Notes: generated by a model not told the origin, from the sequence alone. A stretch of 64,000 bases of DNA from Neptunitalea lumnitzerae (GCF_027924185.1 NZ_BRVO01000001.1:744001-808000), one strand, 5' to 3'. Shown: positions 8,574-17,955, counted from the stretch's first letter. Numbers and translations are program-made.

Positions 8574-8598
8574 AATTGTAGTTTTAGAAAAATACTTT

Positions 8599-9330
8599 TT
8601 ATAATTTACGATCATTAATTTTATCAAAAAAGGTATTCTTAAAGGTATCACCTAGGGGTAAACATTGTTCATTAATCCATACCTCGTTGGTGTCTGTTTT
8701 CTCTACCTTTTGTAACGCAACAATAAACGATTTATGAATTTTAGCAAATTGGTGTTCTGGTAGGTTTTGTTCAAAATACTTTAGGGTATTATAGGTTACC
8801 ACTTGTTCTGTATTGGTATGAATCACTACATAATTTTTAATACTCTCCAGATATAATATGTTGTTTAGAACAATTTTCTTAAATCGGTTTTTACCATCTG
8901 TTTTTACAAAAAAGTAGGTGTCATTAGCAGTGCTTTTTTCTATTACTTTCGGGGTATTTGCAGAAGAACTCTCTAACTTTTTCACCTTTTCAACGGCTGC
9001 TATAAATCTATTAAAAGAAATAGGTTTTAGTAAATAATCTACTGCATTTAGCTCAAAACCTTCAACTGCAAATTGGGCGTAAGCAGTAGTAAAAATAATA
9101 TGTGTTTTATCTTTTATAAGGGTAGATAGTTGTATACCCGTTAAATCGGGCATTTGAATGTCTAAAAAAACAACATCGGGTTCATGTGTAGTAATAAGTT
9201 GCAATGCCTCTATAGCTTTGGTGGTAGTGGCAATACATTCAATAGCTGGTAATTGCGCTACGTACTTTTGTAAAATGCGTATTGCTGGTGGTTCGTCGTC
9301 TATAATAATACAAGTTAAATGTTCGCTCAT
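8599..9330 (-). CDS. LytTR-family response regulator
   Basis: This 243-residue regulator has an N-terminal receiver domain (residues about 5-120) with acidic pocket IIDDE at 9-13, phosphorylatable Asp57 in VVFLDIQMPD and Lys102 in YLLKPIS. The C-terminal LytTR DNA-binding domain spans about 145-240 and contains ILYLESIKNYVVIHT and FAKIHKSFIVAL. It is the output half of a two-component system with the kinase gene upstream: its ATG overlaps the kinase stop by 1 nt, so they are translated from one mRNA. The divergently transcribed outer-membrane protein gene at 10571 is a plausible target. Confidence 0.95.
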   Translation of the reverse strand: MSEHLTCIIIDDEPPAIRILQKYVAQLPAIECIATTTKAIEALQLITTHEPDVVFLDIQMPDLTGIQLSTLIKDKTHIIFTTAYAQFAVEGFELNAVDYLLKPISFNRFIAAVEKVKKLESSSANTPKVIEKSTANDTYFFVKTDGKNRFKKIVLNNILYLESIKNYVVIHTNTEQVVTYNTLKYFEQNLPEHQFAKIHKSFIVALQKVEKTDTNEVWINEQCLPLGDTFKNTFFDKINDRKL

Positions 9331-10358
9331 TACAAAATGGGTATGTTTAATAGAATAGCGTAGGTAGTGTCTGTTTGGTTTACCTCTAAAGTATAATTTT
9401 TAGGAAATAATATAGCTAAGCGTTTCTCTATATTTTTTTGTCCAATACCAGGTTCATCATAATGGGCACTGGTTTTATAATAGTTAGAAACCTTGTAAAC
9501 AAGTCTATTGTTAAGTACTTCTAGTTTTATTTGTATGGGCATATTAGGGTTGTCTAGTATACCATGTTTAAAAGCATTTTCTACAAAATGTATTAATAAT
9601 AACGAAGGTATTTTTCCGGCTAAATTGGTAGTAGAGCTTGTAAATGTTACGGGTATATTATTATCAAAACGTCTGTTAAACAAGTCAATATAATTTTGTA
9701 AAAAATCTTTTTCGCTGGTTAGCGGTACCATGTCGTTTTCGTTTTCATAAGTTACATAGCGCAACATTTCAGAAAGCTTTAGTATATCATCAGCTACTTC
9801 AGGTTGGGTGTCAAACAAATCAGAATAAAAACTATTGAGCGTATTAAAAAGAAAATGCGGACTTAGTTGATTTTTTAAGACTTGTAATTCTGCTTGCTTC
9901 TTTTCTAATTGCAATAAGCTTAACCGTTGGTTGGTATTAAGCGTATGTTTTACAAAATAAAATACCACAGCTAACGATAAAATTCTAATGGCATAATAGG
10001 AGTTGTCATATACGTAATAAATAGCCATTCTACTACTGTCAGCATAGTTATGATATCCTGTTATTTTGTATAAGATGATTTCTTCGGCTATATAGCGTAC
10101 CCCTGCAAAAACAAATATGAGTAGAAAATTGCCCAATATAAACAGCGCTATCCGTTTACGTTGAATGGTTTTGGGGCATACATACGCATACGATATATAG
10201 AATATAATAGCCTGTAGCCCATTAAAGGCAATGGTTTGTAATACATACCAAAAAGAGGGTAGTTTTTTCTCTAAAATAATAACATCTGAAAATAGATCCA
10301 TAGCTATGAAAACTATCCAGAAGATAATATGTAGTAGTATTTCCTTTTTCTTGTTCAT
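9330..10358 (-). CDS. LytS-type sensor histidine kinase
   Basis: This is a 342-residue membrane kinase. Four hydrophobic segments (about 8-27, 42-60, 72-92, 120-138) form the sensor half with little periplasmic domain, so it likely senses a membrane or membrane-soluble signal. A short coiled coil (145-163) leads to the His_kinase box LSPHFLFNTLN with His168. The N-box LLLIHFVENAFKHG and a glycine region PGIGQKNIEKRL complete the ATPase part. The partner is the LytTR regulator encoded immediately downstream with a 1-nt overlap. Confidence 0.94.
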   Translation of the reverse strand: MNKKKEILLHIIFWIVFIAMDLFSDVIILEKKLPSFWYVLQTIAFNGLQAIIFYISYAYVCPKTIQRKRIALFILGNFLLIFVFAGVRYIAEEIILYKITGYHNYADSSRMAIYYVYDNSYYAIRILSLAVVFYFVKHTLNTNQRLSLLQLEKKQAELQVLKNQLSPHFLFNTLNSFYSDLFDTQPEVADDILKLSEMLRYVTYENENDMVPLTSEKDFLQNYIDLFNRRFDNNIPVTFTSSTTNLAGKIPSLLLIHFVENAFKHGILDNPNMPIQIKLEVLNNRLVYKVSNYYKTSAHYDEPGIGQKNIEKRLAILFPKNYTLEVNQTDTTYAILLNIPIL

Positions 10359-10519
10359 AGGCTCTAAAGTAACGCTTTTGGATAACTTTTATGAATCTGA
10401 AGGGTAATAAGAGGTAAAACTCAAGACGAACAGGTGGTTTTATACAACAAACACAGAAAAGGTACATAAGAGGTAGTTTGTTTTGTGAGAACAGGGGTTT
10501 GTGTAATGCATCATTTTAC

Positions 10520-10554
10520 CTGCTTACTTCTGCCTAATCTTGTAGTGTAAGCAG
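10520..10554 (+). promoter_or_regulatory. inverted repeat enclosing a -7-like box before the outer-membrane barrel gene
   Basis: The arms CTGCTTAC (10520-10527) and GTAAGCAG (10547-10554) are perfect reverse complements 19 nt apart. Between them lies TAATCTTG (10535-10542), one base from the TAnnTTTG consensus. The second arm ends 16 nt before the ATG at 10571. It could be an operator pair flanking the promoter, perhaps for the divergent LytTR regulator (inference); a 5'-UTR hairpin is the alternative. Confidence 0.4.
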
Positions 10555-10570
10555 TTAAAAACACAATACT

Positions 10571-12952
10571 ATGAAAACATTATTTACAACATTAGCCTTT
10601 CTTATTTCAGTAGTAGCATTTAGTCAAAAAACAACTATTTCTGGTACGGTAACAGATTCTATATCGGGTACTACCTTAACCTATGCTACAGTAACTATTC
10701 AAGCAAATGAAGCTGAAAAGGTACTAGCCTTTGCCTATACCAATGAAGAGGGGACGTTTTCTTTAGAGCTACCTAATGGTTTTACCAATGGATTATTAAA
10801 GGTTCAGTTTATGGGGTATAAGAGTTTTACCAAGGCTATTGGTAACACTAGCCCTGAAACAGTATATAACATACAGCTTTTTCCAGATACGAATACCTTA
10901 GAGGCTGTTACAGTAAGTAAAACAAAAAAAGCGGTGATGGTTAAGGGCGATAAAGTGGTTTACAATATTGCAGAAACCGGACTAGGCAATGGGAATAACG
11001 GTTTAGAAACCTTGCAGCGTTTACCTGGAGTTAAATTAGATAAAGATGATAATGTACAATTTAGAGGAGACGCTGGTGTGCAGATAATGATTAATGGGAG
11101 AAAGTCTCTTTTAGAAGGAGAAGCTCTAAGAGAATATATCAGGTCATTAAACGGAGACGATATTCAGTCTGTAGAGATCATTGCGCAACCTTCTGCCAGA
11201 TATGAAGCTACAGGAACTACGGGTATTATAAATATTGTATTAAAAAAGAATACCAAAATGGGTATTAACGGAAATGTGTATACATCTGGTTCTTATGGTG
11301 AATACTTTAGACAGCGACATGGTGGGTTATTATTTTATAATGATTCCCTATGGTCTGTGAGTGCTAATGGGTATTATTACGATGGTAAATCTTTTAACGA
11401 TAGAGAAGTTACACAACAAATTCAATTAGATAATGAAGTTAGAACACTAGAACAAAATAACCTTTGGTTACCACATACTATTTCTAAAAAATTGGGTTTT
11501 GGTGTAGAACGTAAGCTTACAAAAAATCAGTTAGTAAGTACCGAGTGGCAATATTACAATAGTAAAGGAGATGAGGATACTTTTGGTACTACCAATGAGT
11601 ATACCAATGGGGCATTAACCAATGTGGTAAATTTAACCCAAAAGGCCATTAGCACTAAAGAGCAAGTAACAGGAAACGTGTTTTACAATTTTACTTCTGA
11701 TAGCGCTACTACTAAATTTGATGCTCAAGTAAACTATGCGTATTATAACAAAGATTTAGGTGGGTTTCAGCAAAACGAGTATGCTAATAATAGTATCATG
11801 CGTTTAACAGGTACTAATGTAACTAAGTATAATATTGGAAATGTTCAATTAGATTTTAATCAAGATATCACTAAAAAATTACACTTAGAGGCTGGTTTTA
11901 AATATGCTAGAGTGGCTATGAATTATAACAACGCTTACCAAACTAATAACCCAGCTTTGTTGTACATACCAGATAGTTTATTGGTTAACAATTTTGACTA
12001 TAAAGAGAATTTAGTATCTGCATATACTCAGTTTTCGTATGATACAGGAAATTGGAATTTCTTGGCAGGATTGCGTATGGAAAGCTATAATTATACCGCA
12101 AAGTCTTTAAATAACGGTGCTGTTAACAGTAATAGCTATACCAACTGGTTTCCTTCTTTCTCTGCTAATTATAAAAAGGACAGAAACCAGTATAAAATTG
12201 CGTATAGTAGACGTATTGGTAGACCTTCTTACCTAGATTTAAATCCGTTTTACGAATATATGGATGCGTATAGTTTAGAAACAGGAAATCCTAATTTACA
12301 ACCAAGACTTTATCACAGTTTTGAGGTAGACTATATTTATAGAAATGCGTTGAACATAAGTTTATACGGATATTTATATGACAATGCGTTTGCTGATGTT
12401 ATAGACTATCAAGAAGATGAAAACTACAATATTGTTTATACGGCAAATGCATCAAAAGGAAGTCGTTTCGGATTGTCGGCTAGTGTTCCGTATGAAGTAA
12501 CAGACTCATATGCCGTACAATTAGAATTAGATGCAGCTTACAACAGTGAAACTTCTAATATTCCGGAATATAGTTATGACGGAAGTGGTTTTGGGTATGA
12601 TATAAGTTTATACCAACGTTTGCAGTTGAAAAATGATTGGACAGTAACATGGAATGGGTATTACTCAGGTAGAGCTACCAACCCTACGGGTTATATGAGA
12701 AGTGTTTTTGATTTTAGTTTTTCGGTAAAAAAATCGTTGTTTGATGATAAGGTGAGATTATTAACAGGATGCACTAACTTTTTAAAAAATAGCTACTATA
12801 GCAAAGTGTCTACGGTTAATAACGTAACAACAGATTGGACAAACAGATGGGAAACTAGAAAGTTTTATTTACAAGTGAATTATTACTTTGGAAATGCTAA
12901 GGAGAAGAAAGTAAGAGGTACTTCTTTATCTGAGGAAAAAGGCAGAATGTAA
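10571..12952 (+). CDS. TonB-dependent-receptor-like outer membrane beta-barrel protein
   Basis: This 793-residue protein begins with a signal peptide (MKTLFTTLAFLISVVAFSQ). A carboxypeptidase-regulatory-like beta-sandwich follows (about 20-105), then a plug-like domain (about 120-220) with LETLQRLPGVKLDKDDNVQF and IMINGRKS. The rest is a long barrel rich in alternating aromatic residues (OMP_b-brl_3 type). It ends in a basic tail rather than the usual terminal aromatic. Such proteins resemble TonB receptors but their ligands are mostly unknown. It lacks a SusD partner and is divergent from the LytS/LytTR pair, which probably regulates it or responds to the same cue. Confidence 0.85.
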   Translation: MKTLFTTLAFLISVVAFSQKTTISGTVTDSISGTTLTYATVTIQANEAEKVLAFAYTNEEGTFSLELPNGFTNGLLKVQFMGYKSFTKAIGNTSPETVYNIQLFPDTNTLEAVTVSKTKKAVMVKGDKVVYNIAETGLGNGNNGLETLQRLPGVKLDKDDNVQFRGDAGVQIMINGRKSLLEGEALREYIRSLNGDDIQSVEIIAQPSARYEATGTTGIINIVLKKNTKMGINGNVYTSGSYGEYFRQRHGGLLFYNDSLWSVSANGYYYDGKSFNDREVTQQIQLDNEVRTLEQNNLWLPHTISKKLGFGVERKLTKNQLVSTEWQYYNSKGDEDTFGTTNEYTNGALTNVVNLTQKAISTKEQVTGNVFYNFTSDSATTKFDAQVNYAYYNKDLGGFQQNEYANNSIMRLTGTNVTKYNIGNVQLDFNQDITKKLHLEAGFKYARVAMNYNNAYQTNNPALLYIPDSLLVNNFDYKENLVSAYTQFSYDTGNWNFLAGLRMESYNYTAKSLNNGAVNSNSYTNWFPSFSANYKKDRNQYKIAYSRRIGRPSYLDLNPFYEYMDAYSLETGNPNLQPRLYHSFEVDYIYRNALNISLYGYLYDNAFADVIDYQEDENYNIVYTANASKGSRFGLSASVPYEVTDSYAVQLELDAAYNSETSNIPEYSYDGSGFGYDISLYQRLQLKNDWTVTWNGYYSGRATNPTGYMRSVFDFSFSVKKSLFDDKVRLLTGCTNFLKNSYYSKVSTVNNVTTDWTNRWETRKFYLQVNYYFGNAKEKKVRGTSLSEEKGRM

Positions 12953-13054
12953 AATAGTATTAATAATGCATGGTGTAGCGTTAATACCATCTTAATAACA
13001 AACAACAGCGCAAACAGATTTTGTACCTTACCTTGTTTTTAAATACTACAAGCA

Positions 13055-14329
13055 ATGGTTAAACTGCTAAACAAAATCTATAATCTTTATTTTTATTTGG
13101 AAAGCAAAATAGCATTTTATCCAAGTATTATAACCTTGGGTGGGGTGCTATTTACTTTTGTAATGTTTTATGCAGAGAGTTTTCAAATTTCAGCGTATGT
13201 GGTAGATATCATACCGCAATTAGAAATAAAGGATTCAGATACTGCTCAAACTTTGCTAAGTACCATTATTGGTGGGCTCATATCGCTTATGGTATTTAGT
13301 TTTTCTATGGTGATGGTGGTGCTTAATCAGGCTTCTTCTAATTTTTCACCGCGCTTGTTACCTGGTTTAATTTCTAATAAAAATCATCAATATGTATTAG
13401 GTATTTATTTAGCCACTATTATTTATTGTATTTTAATTTTTATATCGGTAGAGTCTGGAGAAAAAGAGAATATGCTACCTATCTTTTCAATTTTAGTAGC
13501 TATTATTTTTACTGTTTGGTGTTTAGGGTTGTTCATCTATTTTATTCACTCCATTTCACAATCTATTCAAGTAAATAACATTGTAAGAACCATTTATACT
13601 ACAGCTTGTAACAGATTGTCAATTTTATTAGATGATAAAGAGCCTAATCCTGTGCAACATAACAATATTTCTTGGCACCACTTTACCACAGAGAGCGTAG
13701 GCTATTATGCGGGTATTAATAAAAGAAGTTTTAGCCGTATTTTTAAAGATAAAGAAGATGTGCAACTGTATGTTACCGTATATAAAGGGCAATTTGTAAA
13801 GCCAGGGGTTGAGGTTTTTAAAACCAATGTTACCTTAACAGAGGCAGAGCAGAAAGAGTTTACGAGTTGTTTAACTTTTACCGATGGTGAAATTGTAGAA
13901 GAAAACTATGCGCTTGCCTTTAAACAACTTACCGAGATTGCGGTAAAAGCAATGTCTCCTGGTATAAACGACCCTGGAACTGCAATTTTATGTATAGACT
14001 ATTTGTCGCTATTGTTAAGACTGCGTATGAGATTAACAGACGATCCCTTGCTTGAAAAATGTGGTAACCATATGTTGTATAATGAGGTGGTAAGCTTTAA
14101 AAATATTCTTAGTGTAATGCTATTAGAATTAAGAAGGTATTGTACAGAAGATACGGCCTTGGTAATAAAACTTATTCATATGCTACAGTACTTAATGCAG
14201 CAGCCAAAAGCATGCCCTTCGTACCATGAAACAATAAAAACAGAATTGGCTATTTTAAAAGCAGATGCACTAAACAATATAACTTCTGAAAATGATAGAA
14301 ATACAGTCAGGGCACTGTTCACTAATTAA
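13055..14329 (+). CDS. DUF2254 family membrane protein
   Basis: This 424-residue inner-membrane protein has about four transmembrane helices in its first 170 residues (near 20-40, 68-95, 112-130 and 143-165), then a soluble domain of about 250 residues. The family-typical block TLLSTIIGGLISLMVFSFSM and the following LNQASSNFSPRLLPG are both present, as is the conserved cytosolic MSPGINDPGTA segment (about 305-316). The function of DUF2254 proteins is not established. It stands alone, with a terminator downstream. Confidence 0.88.
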   Translation: MVKLLNKIYNLYFYLESKIAFYPSIITLGGVLFTFVMFYAESFQISAYVVDIIPQLEIKDSDTAQTLLSTIIGGLISLMVFSFSMVMVVLNQASSNFSPRLLPGLISNKNHQYVLGIYLATIIYCILIFISVESGEKENMLPIFSILVAIIFTVWCLGLFIYFIHSISQSIQVNNIVRTIYTTACNRLSILLDDKEPNPVQHNNISWHHFTTESVGYYAGINKRSFSRIFKDKEDVQLYVTVYKGQFVKPGVEVFKTNVTLTEAEQKEFTSCLTFTDGEIVEENYALAFKQLTEIAVKAMSPGINDPGTAILCIDYLSLLLRLRMRLTDDPLLEKCGNHMLYNEVVSFKNILSVMLLELRRYCTEDTALVIKLIHMLQYLMQQPKACPSYHETIKTELAILKADALNNITSENDRNTVRALFTN

Positions 14330-14342
14330 GAAGTAATATATA

Positions 14343-14372
14343 GAAGCGGTTAGTGCAAACTAACCGCTTCTT
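14343..14372. terminator. hairpin terminator between convergent genes
   Basis: A perfect 12-bp stem (GAAGCGGTTAGT / ACTAACCGCTTC) with loop GCAA lies between the converging DUF2254 and T9SS genes. Only two T follow on the plus strand, so it may work in either direction but with a weak U-tract. Confidence 0.65.
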
Positions 14373-14377
14373 AGTTG

Positions 14378-15400
14378 TTATAGTTTAATAAACTTTTTGG
14401 TAGTAGAAGCACCAGAGGTAGCAACTATTTTAATGAAATACATTCCTGGAGCATAATTAGAAACATTCACACGAGTGTTGTTTTTTTCGGTAGCTATAAG
14501 TGTACCATTGATATTGTATATAGTTATATTCTCAACAGATGTTAAGTCAGAAACTTTAACCTGTAAAAAGTCGGTTGTTGGATTAGGGTATACCTCAAGG
14601 GTAGCAAGTTCGCTGCTATCGGTTTTCATTGGAGTATACGTACAGTCGTTATTTAATTGAAATTCGTAGCTCTTACTAGCTATACAACCAGACCAACAAT
14701 CACCGCCATATAACCAAAAGGTATATATGTTATTATTAACCGTAATATTAGTAGCTTCTACATTATAACTTGTTCCCCAAGCATCATCAATGGTATAGGC
14801 TATACCAGTATAATTAAATGGAGATACGCTGGTTGCTGCTTCAGCAAAGCTAATATCAGTTACAGCAGTAAAATCATCTATCAAAGCTTCTACATTTAGT
14901 ATATCTGTAGATTCAAGAACAAACCATGTACAATTACAAGAGTTTAAATCGTTAAAATTTGAAATACTAAAATTATAGGTAGTCATTAAATTGTCTAAAG
15001 TACTATCTCCAGAAACACCGGTAGTTTTAAAAGTAGTTAACCATGGCGTATTGTTTGGTATTCTAATATTAATAGAATTGTAAGCCATAGGTGTGCTAAA
15101 ATTAGGATTGCCAGGAATAGCATGAATAGCAAATTCATTAAACATAGAATCTGTTACCTGATTGTTATTTGCATTGGCATAAATAACAGACAAACCTTCT
15201 AAATAAGGCTGATATCTTGCTACAGGAATTTCCGGATTGTTATAATCGGGGTCTGCGGGGTCACTCAATATTTCTCGTAACGCTAAAATTTTAGCATCAT
15301 CTAAATAATTAGTGGTAATATAGGCATCTGTGGCACATTGTGCACTACCTAAATAGGTTAGCAAGCTTAATAAGCATAAAGAAAGTAGATTTTTTATCAT
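14378..15400 (-). CDS. secreted protein with T9SS type A sorting domain, function unknown
   Basis: This 340-residue protein has a signal peptide ending at about GSAQCATD and a C-terminal sorting domain: LEVYPNPTTDFLQVKV, ENITIYNINGTLI, APGMYFIKI and a basic end TTKKFIKL. It should leave the cell through the type IX system. The roughly 240-residue middle is acidic, rich in Asn/Thr/Tyr and contains several cysteines (for example CNCTW and GDCWSGC), which could form disulfides. I do not recognise a catalytic domain. Confidence 0.75.
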   Translation of the reverse strand: MIKNLLSLCLLSLLTYLGSAQCATDAYITTNYLDDAKILALREILSDPADPDYNNPEIPVARYQPYLEGLSVIYANANNNQVTDSMFNEFAIHAIPGNPNFSTPMAYNSINIRIPNNTPWLTTFKTTGVSGDSTLDNLMTTYNFSISNFNDLNSCNCTWFVLESTDILNVEALIDDFTAVTDISFAEAATSVSPFNYTGIAYTIDDAWGTSYNVEATNITVNNNIYTFWLYGGDCWSGCIASKSYEFQLNNDCTYTPMKTDSSELATLEVYPNPTTDFLQVKVSDLTSVENITIYNINGTLIATEKNNTRVNVSNYAPGMYFIKIVATSGASTTKKFIKL

Positions 15401-15503
15401 AGTAGGAACGTTATATTCGCATAAAAATAATAAAAAATCAAATGCAAGTAAAGTTTTAGCTTATATTTTATGTAGGAAACAAACTACTTGTGTGTGAAGA
15501 GTA

Positions 15504-15531
15504 AAAAAGCCCGCTGGTAAACGGGCTTTTT
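15504..15531 (-). terminator. intrinsic terminator after phnA
   Basis: The arms AAAAAGCCCG (15504-15513) and CGGGCTTTTT (15522-15531) form a 10-bp stem with an 8-nt loop. On the minus strand the stem ends in a T-run, 4 nt beyond the PhnA stop codon. Confidence 0.85.
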
Positions 15532-15534
15532 AAA

Positions 15535-16116
15535 TTATTTTGTTTTTTTAACGTATTGTGTCAGTATAACAATATGCTGGCCTTCTACGCGTCCTTCAAT
15601 TTGTTCGGCATTGTCCCAAACTAGAGATATACGGTGTACAGGCGTACCACGTTTAGCAATAAAATTTGCTCCTTTTACATCTAAATCTTTAATTAAAACT
15701 ACAGAGTCACCGTCTTGCAAAATATTACCGTTACTATCTTTATGTACAATAGTAGGTTCTTCATCGGCTTCACCAGTGGCTTTAGCCCATTCCAGCGCTT
15801 CTTCATCTAGGTACATCATATCTAGTAAATCTTGTGGCCAACCTTCTGCACGTAGTCTAGTAAGCATTCTCCAAGCCACAATTTGTACTGGTAAAAACTC
15901 ACTCCACATACTGTCGTTTAAACATCTCCAATGGTTGGTATCCATGGTTTCGGCATCTTCAATTTGCCCTACACAGGTTTTACATGCTAAGATACTAGTA
16001 TCTAAATCTTCACGCTCTTTTGGTGGCACTATATATACTTGTAAATCGTGCTCATTACCACACAGCTCACATTTGCTGTTACTTCTGTCTTTTAATTTTT
16101 TTTCTATTACACTCAT
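15535..16116 (-). CDS. phnA: PhnA-family zinc-ribbon protein
   Basis: This 193-residue protein is homologous to PhnA, a small protein widespread in bacteria. Its link to phosphonate use is historical and weakly supported. An N-terminal zinc ribbon is visible with C16ELC19 and C45KTC48. The C-terminal SH3-like PhnA domain contains DSNGNILQDGDSVVLIKDLDVKG and a final IVILTQYVKKTK. It follows the short-chain dehydrogenase gene by 27 nt on the same strand and is closed by a terminator, so the two form an operon. Confidence 0.88.
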   Translation of the reverse strand: MSVIEKKLKDRSNSKCELCGNEHDLQVYIVPPKEREDLDTSILACKTCVGQIEDAETMDTNHWRCLNDSMWSEFLPVQIVAWRMLTRLRAEGWPQDLLDMMYLDEEALEWAKATGEADEEPTIVHKDSNGNILQDGDSVVLIKDLDVKGANFIAKRGTPVHRISLVWDNAEQIEGRVEGQHIVILTQYVKKTK

Positions 16117-16143
16117 GGTCTGGCTAGTTTGAGCGCAAATGTA

Positions 16144-16854
16144 CTATTTTTTATCAGGACGTGTTGGGCGAACCTCAATTTTACTAGGTAAAGTTCGTGG
16201 ATGCATGTTTAGTAAGTCTACTACCATTTGACCGATGTCTTCTGGCTGAATTTTCCAAGCATCACTTTCAGATGGGGTGTGATCATTAAAATGTGAAGCT
16301 ACTGAACCAGGCATAATGGTAGAAACCTTAATATCGTATTTTCTTAGATCTAACATAGCTGCTTGCGTAAAACCAACTACCCCAAATTTTGAAGCGTTGT
16401 AACCTGCTCCGTTGGCAAAGAAATTAGTTCCTGCTAAACTTGCTATGGTTATGTAGTAACCTTTACTGGCTTTTAAAGCCTCAACCGATGCCTTTAAAGT
16501 ATGAAATACACCATTTAAATTGGTATTAATCATTTGGTGCCATGCGTCTTCTGTCATTTCATCAATTGGAGCAAAATTACCAACACCTGCATTGGCAAGT
16601 ACTACATCTAATTGTCCAAACGTATCAAGTATTTTACTTACAGCAGCTTGTTCATCTGCTAATTTAGCAACATCAGAAGCTAATCCTAAAACCTTTGAAG
16701 TATCACCAAGTTCTTTAGCTGCTTTTTCAGCAGTTTCTAAACTTCTGCCGCTAATGGCAACGCGCATTCCGGCATTTAGTAGCACTTTAGCCATTCCGTA
16801 ACCAATTCCTTTTGTACCTCCGGTAATATATACCACTTTATTTTCTAAACTCAT
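16144..16854 (-). CDS. short-chain dehydrogenase/reductase
   Basis: This is a 236-residue classical SDR with Rossmann motif TGGTKGIG (11-18), NAG at 88-90, catalytic Ser139, Tyr152 and Lys156 (YNASK). Arg37 after the second strand (SGRS) suggests NADP(H) preference. The substrate cannot be inferred. It is first in an operon with phnA. Confidence 0.9.
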   Translation of the reverse strand: MSLENKVVYITGGTKGIGYGMAKVLLNAGMRVAISGRSLETAEKAAKELGDTSKVLGLASDVAKLADEQAAVSKILDTFGQLDVVLANAGVGNFAPIDEMTEDAWHQMINTNLNGVFHTLKASVEALKASKGYYITIASLAGTNFFANGAGYNASKFGVVGFTQAAMLDLRKYDIKVSTIMPGSVASHFNDHTPSESDAWKIQPEDIGQMVVDLLNMHPRTLPSKIEVRPTRPDKK

Positions 16855-17060
16855 TCTGAATATTTTTAATAGATAAGGGTAGAAAAATAAGATGATTTTA
16901 TGACAATCCCTGAAATAGGGATGTTATTATTTTCTTAATAAAGGTGATATTGGGGAAAAGAAAAAATAGAGCCGAGGTATCGGTTAAAACATTATAAAGA
17001 AAAGTAAGATATTACTTTATTGATAGGATTTTAAAAAAGAGAGATATTTCTTTCAATAAT

Positions 17061-17747
17061 CTAAAGTTTAAAAGTGAACCCATCTGATACTTTTGCTCTG
17101 TACTTTAGTTCGTCAAAAGTATATAGGTATGAACCTTTTCTAGAAGAATTCATGTCTTTTTCGTCTAATTTTAAAAGAATATCTAATCCATTTATTTTGT
17201 TGATAAAGTTACGTTTATCAAGTTTTTCACCTAGTATAGCTTCGTACAAACTTTGCAATTGTTTCATGGTAAATTTTTGCGGAAGCAATTCAAAACCAAT
17301 AGGTTTGGTTTGTGCTCTGTAACGTAACCTGCTAATAGCGTAACGCACCATTTCTTGGTGGTCAAATATCAATGATGGAGCTTCATCAATGTTAAACCAT
17401 TTGGCAGAATATTCTTCGTTTATTTCTGTATGGTCAGAAATATTAATAAGGGCATAGTATGCCAATGATAGTGTTCTTTCAACAGGATCCCTGTCTACTT
17501 TACTATAGCCACGTAGTTGCTCCAGATATACGTTGTTCAATCCGGTTAGGTGTCTTAATACTCTATCGGCAGCTTCATCTAAGGTTTCACTCTTCTTTAA
17601 AAATCCACCCATTAACGACCATTTCCCACGTTCGGGCTCAAAGTCTCTCTTAATAAGTAAGATTTTTAAATTTTCATTATCAAAGCCAAAAATAATACAG
17701 TCCACTGCAACGAGTGCCTTATCCTCGTCTTTGTAAAGATTAATCAT
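17061..17747 (-). CDS. araR: AraR-like Nudix-related transcriptional regulator (NrtR family)
   Basis: This 228-residue protein joins an N-terminal Nudix-like domain (about 8-145) to a C-terminal winged helix (about 152-225, FELLPQKFTMKQLQSLYEAILG and KRNFINKINGLDILLKL). The Nudix box region, 48-70, keeps the leading glycine and first glutamate, but the catalytic REUxEExGU part is replaced by RVLRHLTGL. It is therefore probably a ligand sensor, not a hydrolase. In Bacteroides thetaiotaomicron an NrtR-family protein, AraR, is the L-arabinose-responsive regulator of arabinose genes. Placement beside this arabinan locus makes the same role likely. The gene is divergent from the first susC. Candidate operators are described at 17932, 22821, 38896 and 48849; none lies at its own promoter. 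Confidence 0.88.
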   Translation of the reverse strand: MINLYKDEDKALVAVDCIIFGFDNENLKILLIKRDFEPERGKWSLMGGFLKKSETLDEAADRVLRHLTGLNNVYLEQLRGYSKVDRDPVERTLSLAYYALINISDHTEINEEYSAKWFNIDEAPSLIFDHQEMVRYAISRLRYRAQTKPIGFELLPQKFTMKQLQSLYEAILGEKLDKRNFINKINGLDILLKLDEKDMNSSRKGSYLYTFDELKYRAKVSDGFTFKL

Positions 17748-17776
17748 TTTTCAAATAATTAAGTAGTAACAGAATA

Positions 17777-17784
17777 CAAACGTA
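17777..17784 (-). promoter_or_regulatory. -7 promoter box of araR
   Basis: On the minus strand TACGTTTG matches TAnnTTTG, about 30 nt before the araR start codon. No copy of the AAGTGT-N7-ACATTT motif overlaps it, which argues against simple autoregulation. Confidence 0.5.
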
Positions 17785-17899
17785 CTAAATTTTTATATTA
17801 AATTATATTTTTTTAAAACGTTGTAGGTTAATATTTACCCAAAACTATATGTATGCCATTACAAATTACATTAAAAAGTATGAATATGATAAAATATAT

Positions 17900-17955
17900 T
17901 TGTTTTATTGAAAAATCTTTAATTACTTTGAAAGTGTAAAATTCACATTTATTAA
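17900..17955 (+). promoter_or_regulatory. susC1 promoter with candidate AraR operator
   Basis: A -33 TTG (17900-17902) and a -7 box TACTTTG (17924-17930) match the layout at susC2. Exactly 1 nt after the -7 box lies AAGTGT (17932-17937), 7 nt, ACATTT (17945-17950), then ATTAA. The near-palindromic core would cover the transcription start, the expected place for a repressor. The same core recurs at 22821, 38896 and 48849. Confidence 0.7.

Noticed and set aside
15611-16132. Plus-strand frame of 173 codons
   Set aside because: It is antisense to the PhnA gene, is Ser-rich and has no ribosome site or domain.
16906-16922. Short hairpin ATCCCT-GAAAT-AGGGAT between the SDR and araR genes
   Set aside because: The stem is only 6 bp and no T-run follows on the minus strand, where a terminator for araR would be needed.
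17826-17839. Imperfect palindrome GGTTAATATTTACC upstream of susC1
   Set aside because: It has an internal mismatch, is absent from the otherwise parallel susC2 upstream region and does not match the four-copy operator.
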